A stretch of DNA of 64,000 nucleotides from Durusdinium trenchii (Eukaryota > Sar > Dinophyceae > Suessiales > Symbiodiniaceae), in contig CAXAMN010022729.1 in NCBI GenBank assembly GCA_963970005.1, forward strand, positions 210,636-274,635. The letters run 5' to 3'. Position numbers and translations under genes: made by a program. Below are positions 12,261 to 23,284 of the stretch, one piece after another. The stretch's first letter is position 1. The number at the start of each line of letters is the position of its first letter. The notes beneath the pieces are model-generated. The model was not told the DNA's origin and searched no databases. It saw nothing but the letters and a program-made list of their open reading frames with translations.

Positions 12261-12729
12261 TAGAAGCGTGCACTCCAACCAACCCTTAAACATCCTTAAA
12301 CCTTACGCATCCGTTTGACCAACTGCTTCTGCCCAGCCCACTTTGAAGCTGAGCTAGTGTCCTACAGTAAACTTGGAAACTAGACCGGCTTTGCCATGAC
12401 ATGTTTGATGTGGGTAAAGCTTATGGCCTCTGCAAACCACAGAGTCTGATTTCGATTGATCAGGGCGTTCAGCGCTCACCAGTCATCACGATCAGGTTTT
12501 GCTCGTGTCCTCGGACAAAACAATTGTGGCACAGCTTTTCTCAGAACAAGATCGTGGCCTTTAGACAATTGAGCAACACCGGCATTCGAGATCTGAGTGG
12601 ACAGGGAAGTAAATAGTGGATGCGAGATGCAGGCTTTTCATTGCATATTGGTTACCGGGCTGGTAGTTAGTTAGGTTGCACACACAGGTCAACAGTCAAC
12701 ACCCCACACATTGTGGACAATTCAATGGC

Positions 12730-15700
12730 AATGCGACCAGGCTGCTTCTGCTCGGCTTCCTTACGGCGCCGCTCGTACAGCTTACGTTTCTCAATGAAAG
12801 GATCTCCAAATGGCCAATACCTCACGCAAATAACTTGAAACTCCAAGCCGTGAAAAGCACAGCTGATGAATCAGCAGTTGCATTCTGAGGTCAGCGCTTG
12901 AACCGCTCGGGAAAATATTTCCTCGATTTGATGCGGCAATTGTGGCCACCATATCATGATTATCATGCAAATTCAAGGGAAATGGAGCATGTAACACCAG
13001 CAAACTTGCTGCTGCCAAGAATCCGCTCGACTTCTTCCCTCAAAGATTTTTCTTCTCGATCTGACTCGCTGTCCTCTTTGTCCTCTTTCTTCTTGAGATC
13101 TGCCCCATCATTGTACGCATGCCGCTTTGCTGGATCTGATAGTGTCTCGTATGCATGAGCAATTCTCTGGAAATCACGGGTCGATCCACCTTGCTTGTCG
13201 GGATGATATTTTAGGCTCATCAAGCGGTAGGCCCGCTTCAGCTGCTGATCTGTGGCATCGGATGACACACCAAGAATGGAATACAGGTCTGATCCTGAAA
13301 GCTCTGGTGCCCCATCACAACTTTCCCTCTGCTGCCCTTCATGTCCTCGTTTGTCGGTCTTCTTCCAACTAGGGCGATATCGATCATCTTTCTCCATGCG
13401 TTTGGCTTGGGCATGTGCTCGGACCAGCCAATCGCACAGGTTGGGCCACTTGCGATCGACCCGAAGCAAGGTCTCTAGGCTCTTGATGGCCTCCTTGGGC
13501 CTCCCGGCCTCCAGAAGGCACGCAGCCCGTCGAAAGAGTGCTCTAGCATATCTTGGAAAAAGATTCAAGGCCAAGTCGCAATCATCGATGGCTTGTCGGA
13601 ACTCTCGGGCACGGCGATGACAGGCAGCACGCGCAGCATGGAGCGTAGCCCTGCCCCACTTGTCGTCTGTGGGGCAGCTCAACAATGCATCTCCATAGCG
13701 CAACGCAGCCGTAGCAAAGTCGCCATAGGCATAAGCATCTTCAGCAGCAAGCTTGCACCTTTCAACTGCGGCAAAGGATTGCACACGAATTGATGCTCCT
13801 TGGTGCCCCCAGGTGTGATCTGTGCCCGATGTAGCATCCAAAGCTGTGGACAGGTATTTCAAGCCCTGCTCACGGCGGCCGACACGCAACAAGCTACGTC
13901 CTGCATAAAGAAGGCTGGCTGCATTACCTGGATGTCGTCTAACACATGCCTCAGCTTCCAACACCGCTTGCGGCTCCTGCCGGCACCTCAGGAGTGCACG
14001 TACCAATGTGAGGCGCAAACGCAGTGCATCTGGCCCTTCACATGGTAGCTTTGCCAAGGTGGACGATGGCAAGGGCCACTGAAGGCCGACCTCTCCAGCC
14101 TGGCGCCGGTGCTCATCATTTAGAAGCTGCCGCAGGGCCGACAGACCGGACTCAGCAATCTTGATAGACTGGCAATTGGCCGCGTTCATTGCGGCTTCAG
14201 CTGCCCTTCGGCCCAAAAGCCCTTGCTCCACTAAGGCGTGCGGAGGATAAACTTCTCCATTTGGAGTTTTGGATTTGATGGCACTAGCAAGCTTGTCAAA
14301 AGCCTGCTGGGACTCAAGTAATGCATCGGGAGCCTCTGGAAGATCTCTCTGTGCAGACCTCAAGGCAGCCGCAAGAACTTCAGTGGGGTCTAGTGAGTTT
14401 AGCAGTGAATTGTCCTCCTGCTTGCCCAGGCCCAGTAAGGGCGTGCTCAAACCTAGCACCCTGGCACTGTACTCAATCTCTGTTTCCTCGGCACCTCTTA
14501 AAGGGCGAAGATTGGGCAGCTTTACGGCGAGTTTGCTGCGACACTCCGACAACTGCACCACGCATCTGCCATCACCGCCTTCAGCTGGCAGCTTTAGAAC
14601 AGTACACGGTTTGCCATTTTTGCTTGAATCAAAGAGGCCTTGCAAAATGCAAGGGTACCCCACAGCAAGCAAGTCCTTATTGTGGCTGCGACTTCCCGCT
14701 CCTTCTTCCTGATCTTCAAAGGCTCTGATGTCGACTTTCGCCTCTGTTTCTCCCTCCTGCCAAGGGGTTAACCTGAACACAATTCTGCACTACACAAACA
14801 AACAGCAAATATACAAATTGTTCAAAGACCTTCGCAGTTTGTGCTGTGGTGGCAGCATGTAGTGGCTAATATGATGCTAGTAGACAGGAATCCTTCCAAT
14901 AAATTATATAGTGAAACGTTTTGGCCCATCTCCTCGGGTGCTTGGAAATCCGGTGCTTGCAATCGCGGCTCAAAAGGTCGATCAAACTTGTCTGCCAATG
15001 GATCTTCAGGCGGAGCAGTGGCACTGCCCATGTCCGAATCACGAACTGCCTCCAGCAATGGCTTACCATCACGGTGCACGCAAACCCATTGAGCATCATC
15101 GTCATCAGCTTCATCGGCTCTGGCCAAACGAAGCCACGCTCCATCCCTCTCCACACCGCACACATATTGGCCCAAATCCAGCTGACCGCAAGACTTGGCA
15201 AAGGGTCTTGGGTGAGCTCGCACTACTGCACCTGCACAACCAGTGGTGACAGCCCATCTGAGCATCCTACCCCAAAACAAAGAATCACACAAATATGTAG
15301 TAGATATATTATACATATTATATACCTAAAGAGGACCAAGAAACATCAGACAGCATCAAGAAACATCAAGGACCACATCCCAACCCCGTCGCAGCATGTC
15401 CTAGCCTGCTGGAGCGACCACACGGTAAATCCAGCAGCGAGGCTGTTGGCAGCAGAATTCGAGGCTGTGAGGCCCAGGTTTCGGCAGGTTTGCTCCAGCC
15501 CTTGCAGCTGCCACCGTTCTCTCATAGCGACGATAGCTGTAGCGCAAGTCCCGAATCACGCTGTGATCCAATACTGCAATCACCTCTTCGGCAGCTCCCA
15601 CATAATAAACCAGCACAAATAGAGATATAAAACAGCCAAGACATGCCAAGACTATATAACAAGATGGACAATAGCACGAGCTCTGAACTCAAACGACGGA

Positions 15701-17090
15701 ACAGTGTGAACCGTATGCAGTATGCACGACATACCAACCAAAACTCAATGCGGTGTTTAAATGAAATGTGAAGCGTTAGAACTATGGCCTGCCACGGCAG
15801 TTCATCCTCGTCATCCTTAACTGGCTCCATGATGGCATTCATCTCAGAGGCAGGAGGCTCTTGAGAGATTCTTGGCTTATCATCATCCTCATTCTCGTCC
15901 GCCGTCTCAAAATCTGCATCATCCTCCAACCCAAGAGCTCTGAAAGGCTGAATGTGCCCAAAAAAAGGAGGGAGAGAGAGAGAGGGAGAGCGAGAGAGCG
16001 GGGGGGAGAGAGGAAGAGAGGGAGAGAGGAAGAGAGGGAGAGAGGGAGAGAGGGAGAGAGGGAGAGAGGGAGAGAAGAGGAAGAGGGAGAGGGAGAGTGG
16101 TGTCGATTGTAGATAGAGAAGAGCTCAACTCGCACAGGGCCAAACCATTTCCCGTCCGAAGTGCACAAAAACCTAACTTACAATCAAAGCCTCATGAAGA
16201 AGCGACACTTCATATGGTTTTTGAGTCGGGGAAGTGATAAGTCTGGAGCAGGACCGTACAAGTTTCCCAAGTCCTCCAGGCACTCATGCCAATATAGTTG
16301 AGGAAGACTCTTCACCTCACCCAGCTTCTGATGACTGACGTGTTCCCTGTGAAGGTGCCACCAACGCAAACCAGCACCAGGAATGATCGTGTCTCCCTTG
16401 TGGGCGAAGCGTTCTCGCCCCAAGGGATCGACAAATGTCCACTCGAATCTTTCAGAGTAGTCATCTGAGTCTGATGAAGAATCTGAGAGCACCCCAGCTG
16501 GAAGCCTCGAACGGTCTAGTCGCCGCTTGAGCCTTGACTTCTTGGGTTCTGGAGGGGCCTTCATCAAAGCCATGATCCAGCCACTGCTGTCATTGCGATA
16601 GGCAATCTGAGTTTTCCGTCTCAAACCCAGCCCTTCTGCACGTGCGGCTGCGTAGATGCCGTTCATATCATCCACGCTTGAACCCGCAATGAAGAAGCCT
16701 TTGGCGGGTTCCCGAACTGTCACATAACCCCTACTTCGAGGCCGAGATCCGCCCCCAGAATACGGCGCCAAGGCATCTTGTCGTGCCAGGTGCATGGCTG
16801 CAAATCTCGCACAGTTTGCGGCAAAATGATGTGTAGAATTTGAAACTCCCACCTCACGTGTTTGTTGCGCGTTTGTCACTACACATGCGGGTGTTTCACT
16901 CCTTTCACTTGGGCCGAAATACTACCATCTGCAGGTCCAGCATGGCAAGACCAAGGACGCAGACCCGCCCATCCTCTGCAATATGCACTTCTCGCAGCAG
17001 CCTGTTGATGCAAAACATGCCCTTGCCCTGACAGAATCGCAGCACCTCAAGCCTGAGGCCTAGCTTCCCAAAGAGTGTTTGCCCTCTCAG
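12730..17090 (-). CDS. TPR/J-domain co-chaperone with extra N-terminal modules
   Basis: A large DnaJ gene. The main exon is 14772 to about 12998 (about 600 codons). It holds an alpha-helical TPR region (for example SLLYAGRSLLRVGRREQGL, AAEDAYAYGDFATAALRYGD, ALNLFPRYARALFRRAACLL), then a J domain beginning DLYSILGVSSDATDQQLKRA with the HPD motif (KYHPDKQGG), then a charged tail. About 12815-12730 encodes YWPFGDPFIEKRKLYERRRK. Upstream exons: about 15250-14930 (LGQYVCGVERDGAWLRL), about 15575-15440 (VIAVLDHSVIRDLRYSYRRY), about 15920-15795 (acidic, ending ELPWQ at a GC donor), about 16850-16190 (EWTFVDPLGRERF, HKGDTIIPGAG, RWWHLHREH) and about 17080-16935 (CQGKGMFCINRLLREVHIAE). It resembles DNAJC7-type Hsp70 co-chaperones; the N-terminal modules are not ones I can name. 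The gene lies between the two halves of the protease. Confidence 0.85.
15960..16100. repeat. GAGAGAGGGA microsatellite
   Basis: About 140 bp of (GAGAGAGGGA)n purine-strand repeat in an intron of the DnaJ gene. It opens long Ser/Leu/Pro and Arg/Glu frames that are not genes. Confidence 0.9.
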
Positions 17091-17305
17091 CGATCAACGT
17101 GAAGCCCCACTAGAAAAACGGTGATGGTCCTCACAAGCCTGCGTCAAAAATCAACTGGTGGTCCAACCTGCCTGTCGCTCTTGTTGTTTTGTGCTGGGTT
17201 CGGTTGACTGGTCACTACACCAGCCTCGTCTGAGCACTTCAGTGTTGGAAGTACCTTTAATCATGCCAGGATCCCAATTCAAACGCCACTGGGCACAAGG
17301 CGCAC

Positions 17306-17590
17306 AATGTTTCCAGACCCGGTGTCAAAAACGACGTCAAAGTCCTGCGGCATGGTTGGAACACTCAGCCCACTCACTGAGTTTGAAAGAACAATATGCC
17401 TGACAAGCAGTTCAAAATACAGTACAGTCAGTACAGTGTATATACAGATATATATATACACATGAAAGTACAGTTGCACCAGGACCACCTGCAAAACATG
17501 AGGTCTCAAGTTGCCCGGCCTGGGGTGGAGTGCCCATGGATACAGAACCATAATACTCGCTGACTCGTAGCCTTGATGGTTCAAACAAAA
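17306..17590 (-). CDS. Aspartic protease, 5-prime exons with first active site
   Basis: The exon ending at 17520 encodes SEYYGSVSMGTPPQ and stops at a GC donor (CCCCAG/GCCGGG). The 39-bp exon 17344-17306 encodes DFDVVFDTGSGNI, with the first catalytic Asp in DTGS, and stops at a GT donor. This is the N-terminal lobe of a pepsin-family protease; an upstream frame near 17710-17630 (RKAHARWQEPLAARALG) could be propeptide. The next exon expected in the family is not found until about 12240, past the entire DnaJ gene. The alternative is that this is a separate truncated protease. Confidence 0.75.
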
Positions 17591-17879
17591 TCCTGAAGGA
17601 ATACATATATTATATACGGTATATAGATCACCATGACACGGACCCAAGGCTCGAGCGGCAAGTGGTTCTTGCCATCTTGCATGGGCCTTTCGTACAATGA
17701 GACGTACCTGGAAGTGGTGAAGTAGGCATGCTAGATGTATGGAAAACGTCAACACCATCACCGCTGAGACTTGGTTTGCAAAGAATCGAGGGCACTCCTG
17801 CAGTGGAACAGTCAAAGTGCCCTGTGGCAAAAACCGGCATTGATTTGAATCAACCAACATCAATCAACCATACCACGCA

Positions 17880-19025
17880 TACTATGAGCAGGTTCATTTT
17901 CAAAGTGTTTCAACAGCAAACCTGCACAAGTGCTTGTGCAAAGAGTTTTGGCGACACAAACCTCAGTTTTCTTGGACAAGCAAAGCAGCAACGACATCCA
18001 AGAATGAAAAACTGTCGGTGACTTGGAAGCTCACACCAGCGCGCTCAGCGTTGACAGTGGGACCCTGCTCAATATTTCAACACACTGACACAATAACAGC
18101 TCACAAAAACCATTCATCCAGCCTTCCTATTCGTTTGCTTTGGGCCGGGTTCTCGGCCATCTCCTGAACCCAACCACAACCAAAACATCATCAGTCCAGC
18201 ATGCAACTGGCAAAATAAAACACAATCCTGCCTACGGCGCGCGGAAATGCGCTCTAGAGAAAAGGCACATCACATTGGATAAAATTGCCTGGGGGCTGCG
18301 CGCTCCCAAAATTTTGAGCCAATGTCTTACATTGTCATGGGCATTGGTGACGAGGTCTCGGTGCTCCAGACTTAGCAGGATTGACAGCTGCTTGTTGGAG
18401 TGAAGGGCCAAAAAATAGGTCAAATTACTCTTCTGTACATGTCCTAATTTGTATGCCGTGTTTTATCCAGCCATACCCTGCGCCGACCGGTTCGGACATG
18501 CTTGGTGCAAGACGTTGGCACATCCAAGAAACGGGTTGAAAAGGATCTTCTTAATGCAGCTGCATACACTCGTTCATGATGTTTCATCATCATTGCGCTC
18601 ATCAAAGTTGTGATAACGATGAGTTGCTCAAGCACATTCAAGTACAATTGCTTTAATGTGATGCAGCCAGGTTTGTCTAGGTTTCCCGGCTCGCTTGTAT
18701 GCCGTGCGCCTTCGCCAAATTATCTGGACAAAAGGCTGGGTCCCACACGGCGCATGGAGCAAAAACCGATCTAAACACCGAGAACGGTGGCCAATCTGAA
18801 CATGACATGTCAGATGTTGATCGACGAGCGTTCATGGCCACATGGGTTTCAAGGGCCCCTTGACAAGCCATTGACATGGCATAGGGCTGCCTCGGTGCCA
18901 CTTGCTCAAAATTGTCCTTGGTGGTGCGGTTTCCTGGTCTTTGACCTTGTCCTGGTGTATTTCTTCACGGTCCTCCCTGGGTTAACCACGTTGAGGCGTT
19001 GAGGTTCTGAAGGGTGCATCAACAT
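17880..19025. other. Stretch without recognised genes
   Basis: A few frames of 60-100 codons on both strands, none with a recognisable motif or splice structure. It may include the 5-prime part of the degraded retroelement that becomes recognisable at about 19027. Confidence 0.5.
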
Positions 19026-20251
19026 CATGACCGTCAAAACAACGATGGCCGACAAGAACAACGGCACAGTCCCTCAATGGGACGGAAGCGGCGAAAAGTG
19101 GCATGGTGGGTACAGTCTGCGCCTCGCCACAAACGCCGCTACTGTGCACACAAACTGGTTGGAAAGCTCACAGCGCATGTCGTGGCCATGTCCTGGCCAT
19201 TGGCACAATTTGACACCAATGATGGAACGCAAGATCTTTTGAGGAGATTGCCTCTCTCACCTCTAGTGAAGCAACCGCTGCCGAATACAGCTGCGATAGG
19301 TGCGCAATCTTTCAATTTCCGTCGACTACCTCATGAGACCCTCGGCTAGAGCGAGTTCGGTGAAGCCTTGGCTCAACTGCGAGAAGGGCAACTTTGCATC
19401 TCTCAAGGCATCCAAAGTGGTTCGCTCCTCTGAAGATGACTACGGCCAATCGAAAAGAGCTCTGGCTGGGTTTGGCGCCACGAAGTTTGGAGCCCAGGCC
19501 ATCGTGAAGGTGATCTCAACCTGCTGGACAAAGTGGTGGCGATGATTGGGAACACCCAGATCAAGCAGCACCGGGCCAATCACGTTTCCGGAGTCGGCGC
19601 TCAATTAGGTTGCCTGCGCCTGGCTCACGGGTGTTTGGAGTGACTGTCAGTGAACCCTCTGGGCTGCGTTCTCAGAGGTTTCTACAAGGTGCTGGTCTAT
19701 CACCTAAAGAGTAATGAAACATGTTGTTTACGACCCCAAACAAGATGGACTATGGCTCCATTAGCAATGCACTTCAAAGGCTCTGGGACGATCAACGCCT
19801 TGGACGACACCAAGCACATGCTCCTCCCCATCAATTGCAAGTTCATGAACAAGATGACGGCGACCGGGATGCCTCCTGTTGGGGCGAAAGCTGGTCCGAT
19901 GATCGGTATAAAGGTGGGCACGCAGAACAGCCCACTGAGGACTCGAGTTGGGCTGATGCCAATGACGCTTTGCTGAGGTCGACGAAATTGTTCTTGACCC
20001 TGAAGCTGAGGCCAAACTTCACGAAACTCAACAAGCCGAACATGTTGCTGAGCTGATGGCAGCTGAGGCCACCCGCACCTGGGCTGAAGCAAAGCGTGCG
20101 ACAGCAGCGTTGCACAAAGATCGCGGCTTTGGAACGATCAAAGCGACTAGGAGCCGCGGTGCCAAGGCGAGGACATCCGGCAGCATGCCGTCCGTGGCCA
20201 AGGCGGCTGGCAGAGAAAGGGCCTGCCACGGCAGCCTCAGCAAGGTGGAAG

Positions 20252-20893
20252 CTACCGCCCGCTGCTGAAAGCCCCCACCAACGTCGGTGCCACCCTGCCT
20301 GGGCTGCGACGCGCGCCGCCGGCGCGCACCGCCGGCGGGGCGCGCGGAGCTCGAAGGCGGGCAGTGTGCGGATATAGGCCAGGCACTCCGCCCCCCAACG
20401 GCGGCGCGGGCGCCAGGTGTTCCGGAGGAAAAGGTATTCTGTGGCCGAGTAGTGCCGGAAGTGGCCGGGCGCGAGCCTGAGCCTGGCGTTGACGGACTTG
20501 CCAACCCCCGCGCTCACGCCGAGCTTGGCGCCTTGGTGGTGGCGCAGGTGTTGGTGGGGCAGGCGGGCTGCGGCTGCGTCGGCGCGGCGAACGGCGCCGG
20601 GTGGGACTGGAGCTGGCGTTGCTGGCGCTGGCAGAGCCCGACCCACGGTCCGGCGTTGGCGCCAGGGGTGTTGGAGTCTCCGCTGGAGGCGCCGGAGGGT
20701 GGCGCCAAACCCACCCGTCCTCGGCAGGGGCCCGGGGAGCGGGTTCGAGGCGGCCGCCAAAGAAGGCCAAGTCGGCGCCGACACAGAGCAGGCAGGGGTC
20801 CATGCGGACGGCGCGGGCCGGCTACACGGAGGCACAAGGCGGGCACGGCAGAACGCTTGAGCCTTGAGCCAAAATGGTTTGAACCAAAATGGC
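20252..20893 (-). pseudogene. Retroposed cDNA with spliced-leader relics
   Basis: Very GC-rich minus-strand block that reads as protein in more than one frame. From ATG 20803 it begins MDPCLLCVGADLAFFGGRLE; another frame gives LFLRNTWRPRRRWGAECLAY and IRTLPAFELRAP, suggesting a frameshift. Immediately 5-prime on the minus strand are three head-to-tail remnants of the dinoflagellate spliced leader (20893-20856). Such relics are the recognised hallmark of a trans-spliced mRNA that was reverse-transcribed and reinserted. No intron is needed to read it. I do not recognise the parent protein. Confidence 0.7.
20856..20893 (-). other. Tandem relic spliced-leader sequences
   Basis: Minus strand 20893-20878 reads GCCATTTTGGTTCAAA, 20877-20863 reads CCATTTTGGCTCAAG, and 20862-20856 reads GCTCAAG. 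These are a diverged copy, a perfect 15-nt 3-prime portion and a 7-nt stub of the known 22-nt DinoSL, which ends in CCATTTTGGCTCAAG. Serial truncated copies imply repeated rounds of trans-splicing and retroposition. Confidence 0.88.
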
Positions 20894-21847
20894 ATAAGGG
20901 TTGGACACGGACCTTTAAAGGCAGGACCAATCTTGCCCTGCCCATTTTTTCGTCGTCGACCCTTAGCGATCGTGAAGGCATTGTCGATTGCGGTGCAACG
21001 ACATCCGCTGCGCCTGACATGGCGGGATCTGATCAAGGCCGGGTGCAGGCATGATGATCGACTTTGCCACCGGAATGGCCATCTCCACCAAAATGACCAT
21101 CAACACAACTGAGGTGAACCCAAATCATCCAAATCCGTATCCACTATTATCCACTCAGGAAAAACCACATTCATCTTCCTCGACAAATTACATCAACAGC
21201 TATCACATCTACGAGCCCTACACTTAGCGTCTTCGAGACCTTCAACGACGTCATTGGCCGAGGAAGATATGGTTCTCCTTGCCATATACGAAATGGTGCC
21301 GCTTCAGCAACTTAACTACAGCGCACCTTAAAAAAGGGAGATGCTGGAAAATGCCAGACGCCGGGATGCTACACCCGGCCAAGAACTTCATCCTGGATGC
21401 ACTTGACTATGACCCGGACTTTGGCAACCTACTGGGAGTGTCCATGTTCAGGTTGGAAACAACCGCTTGTGATGGAACTATGTGCTGGACTGCTTCATCG
21501 TGAATTTAACTGGCTAGTCGGATTGATGGATGCTGCTACAGCATGAAAGATGATAAGGAACAACGGTTTCTGCAAAAGAAGTGGCTGATCCGGACCACCG
21601 ACCCGCAGTTCCACCAGATTTTCCATGCCAAACGCTGCCAAGGAAGCAGGATGAAGACCGCGAAACCTCCAGACAAGCATACTATCCTCTCAAGATGGTA
21701 ACTTTGACGGTCAATGGTTTCGTGCTTGCACTACGTTTCCGCTTGCACGAATGTGCGCGACAATGACTTCGCCTATGAGGACATGAACTGTGTCCGGCGA
21801 CTCAAGCCTCTGCAAGGTCCAATGAAGTTTTCCGCTTGCGGGCATCT

Positions 21848-22347
21848 TCAAGAACTACTTTGCCTTTTGGCTTTTGGCCTGCACGCCGGTTGGCGGGCCC
21901 ACTTTGGGCACAGGCGCGGTTGACAAAGTGAAACCGTAAAAGTTGCTAAGATAAGCAGAAAAATGTGAAGTCGTCCCTGTGCCGTTGCCATTGGCCAGTG
22001 TCCAATGCGGTCCAATTGACCAAATTTTTGTACCGGCAGAATTCTTCCAATTTTGTTGTCCACATGTTTCTGGGGCGTCCCCGACGTGGTCCAGCCGGAG
22101 TCCAACGCAAAATTCTTCGCACCCACCGGCTCGCAGGCAATGAAACAATGTGCCGTGCAAGGTTCCATTGTTGTGCGCACCATGTCACTGCCCATGTTGG
22201 TACGCCGGCATCCGAAACAAATACACGAACACGCTCGTTCCAACAATGCAAAATGTCATGCCATTCATCTGACCAATCGGTCCATGAAGGTGCACGCAAA
22301 GCTTCCGAAAAGTCACGTCGATTTTTTCCAGTTGTTCCCGAAAGCAT
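21848..22347 (-). pseudogene. LINE-type reverse transcriptase C-terminal remnant
   Basis: A minus-strand frame encodes RWVRRILRWTPAGPRRGRPR, MWTTKLEEFCRY and WTALDTGQWQRHRDDFTFFC, preceded by DWSDEWHDILHCW. The GRPR..W..KLE...RYK...W..A.....W pattern is the C-terminal tail found after the reverse transcriptase in many non-LTR elements. No RT catalytic core is present, so this is a 5-prime-truncated remnant. Confidence 0.65.
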
Positions 22348-22479
22348 TGCGAAGGGTTCTTCCGGAAAATCCCTTGAACACTGACACTTCGACGCTTACA
22401 CTTCCACACTGACACTTCCACCACACTTGCACTACAACACTACAACATGAACGCTATACGTACCCTAGTGTAAGTGGAA

Positions 22480-22620
22480 GAGCGAAAGCATCCAAGTGCA
22501 AAGTATGCAAGTGTAAGTATGCAAGTGTAAGTATGCAAGTGATGAGCACGCAAGCATGCAATGAGTATGCAAGCATGCAATGAGTATGCAAGCATGCAAC
22601 GAGTTGGCAAGTGTGAGCAT
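22480..22620. repeat. ATGCAAGTGTAAGT/ATGCAAGCATGCA short repeats
   Basis: Tandem 14-19 bp words (GTAAGTATGCAAGTGTAAG, then GAGTATGCAAGCATGCAAT) lie between the LINE remnant and the 72-bp array. I see no gene. Confidence 0.8.
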
Positions 22621-22699
22621 GGAAAACTAGTGGAAAACTAGCACGGGAGATGTCCTAATGAAAAACATTTCCCCACTGTATAAATTCCCTCTTAAACGC

Positions 22700-23284
22700 G
22701 GAGGGTGGGACGAACAGCGTCAACCGAAAATGCAACCCTCTGCGGAGATCGTGCGTGTCGAGTGCGCGAAATGAAGGCGAGAGTGCGATTTACCGGCTGC
22801 CCGCGCAACCCCCTGCGGAGATCGTGCGTGTCGAGTGCGCGAAAGGCAGGCGAGAGCGCCGGGCGTCCGGTCCGCGCGCAACCCTCTGCGGAGATCGTGC
22901 GCGTCGAGTGCGCGAAATGCAGGCGAGAGTGCCGGGCGTCCGGTGCGCGCGCAACCCTCTGCGGAGATCGGGCGTGTCGAGTGCGCGAAATGCAGGCGAG
23001 AGTGCGATTCGTCCGGTGCGCGCGCAACCCGCTGCGGAGATCGTGCATGTCGAGCGCGCGAAATGCAGCCGAGAAGGCGATTTGTCCGGTGCGCGCGCAA
23101 CCCTCTGCGGAGATTGTGCGCGTCGAGTGAACGAAATGCAGGCGAGAGCGCGATGTGTCCGGTGCGCGCGCAACCCTTTGCGGAGATCGTGCGCGTCGAG
23201 TGCGCGAAATGCAGGCGAGAGTGCGATTGAGTCTGTGCGCGCGCAACCCTCTGCGGAGATCGGGCGTGCCGGGCGCGAAAGGCA
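22700..23284. repeat. 72-bp tandem array
   Basis: About eight units of 72-74 bp, each with AACCCTCTGCGGAGATCGTG then GAGTGCGCGAAATGCAGGCG. A length close to 24 codons keeps frames open on both strands, giving long Arg-rich frames that are not genes. The inverted-orientation relatives are at 1-240. Confidence 0.92.

Larger units (their letters stand above)
19027..21060 (+). pseudogene. Degenerate copia-type gag/protease remnant
   Basis: Plus-strand frames interrupted by several frameshifts: VPQWDGSGEKW near 19068, then LVGKLT, LAQFDTNDGTQDLLRRL and FNFRRLPHETLG (19160-19350), YGSISNALQRLWDDQRLGRH (about 19750), AAEATRTWAEAKRATAAL and HKDRGFG (20060-20140), and a retroviral-type protease active-site segment REGIVDCGATTSA (about 20970-21010). 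These are the gag and protease of a dinoflagellate copia-like element. A GC-rich block at about 20280-20893, attributed to a retroposed cDNA, interrupts it. Confidence 0.75.

Noticed and set aside
15839-16168. Ser/Leu/Pro-rich minus-strand frame
   Set aside because: It is a GA-rich microsatellite read in translation.
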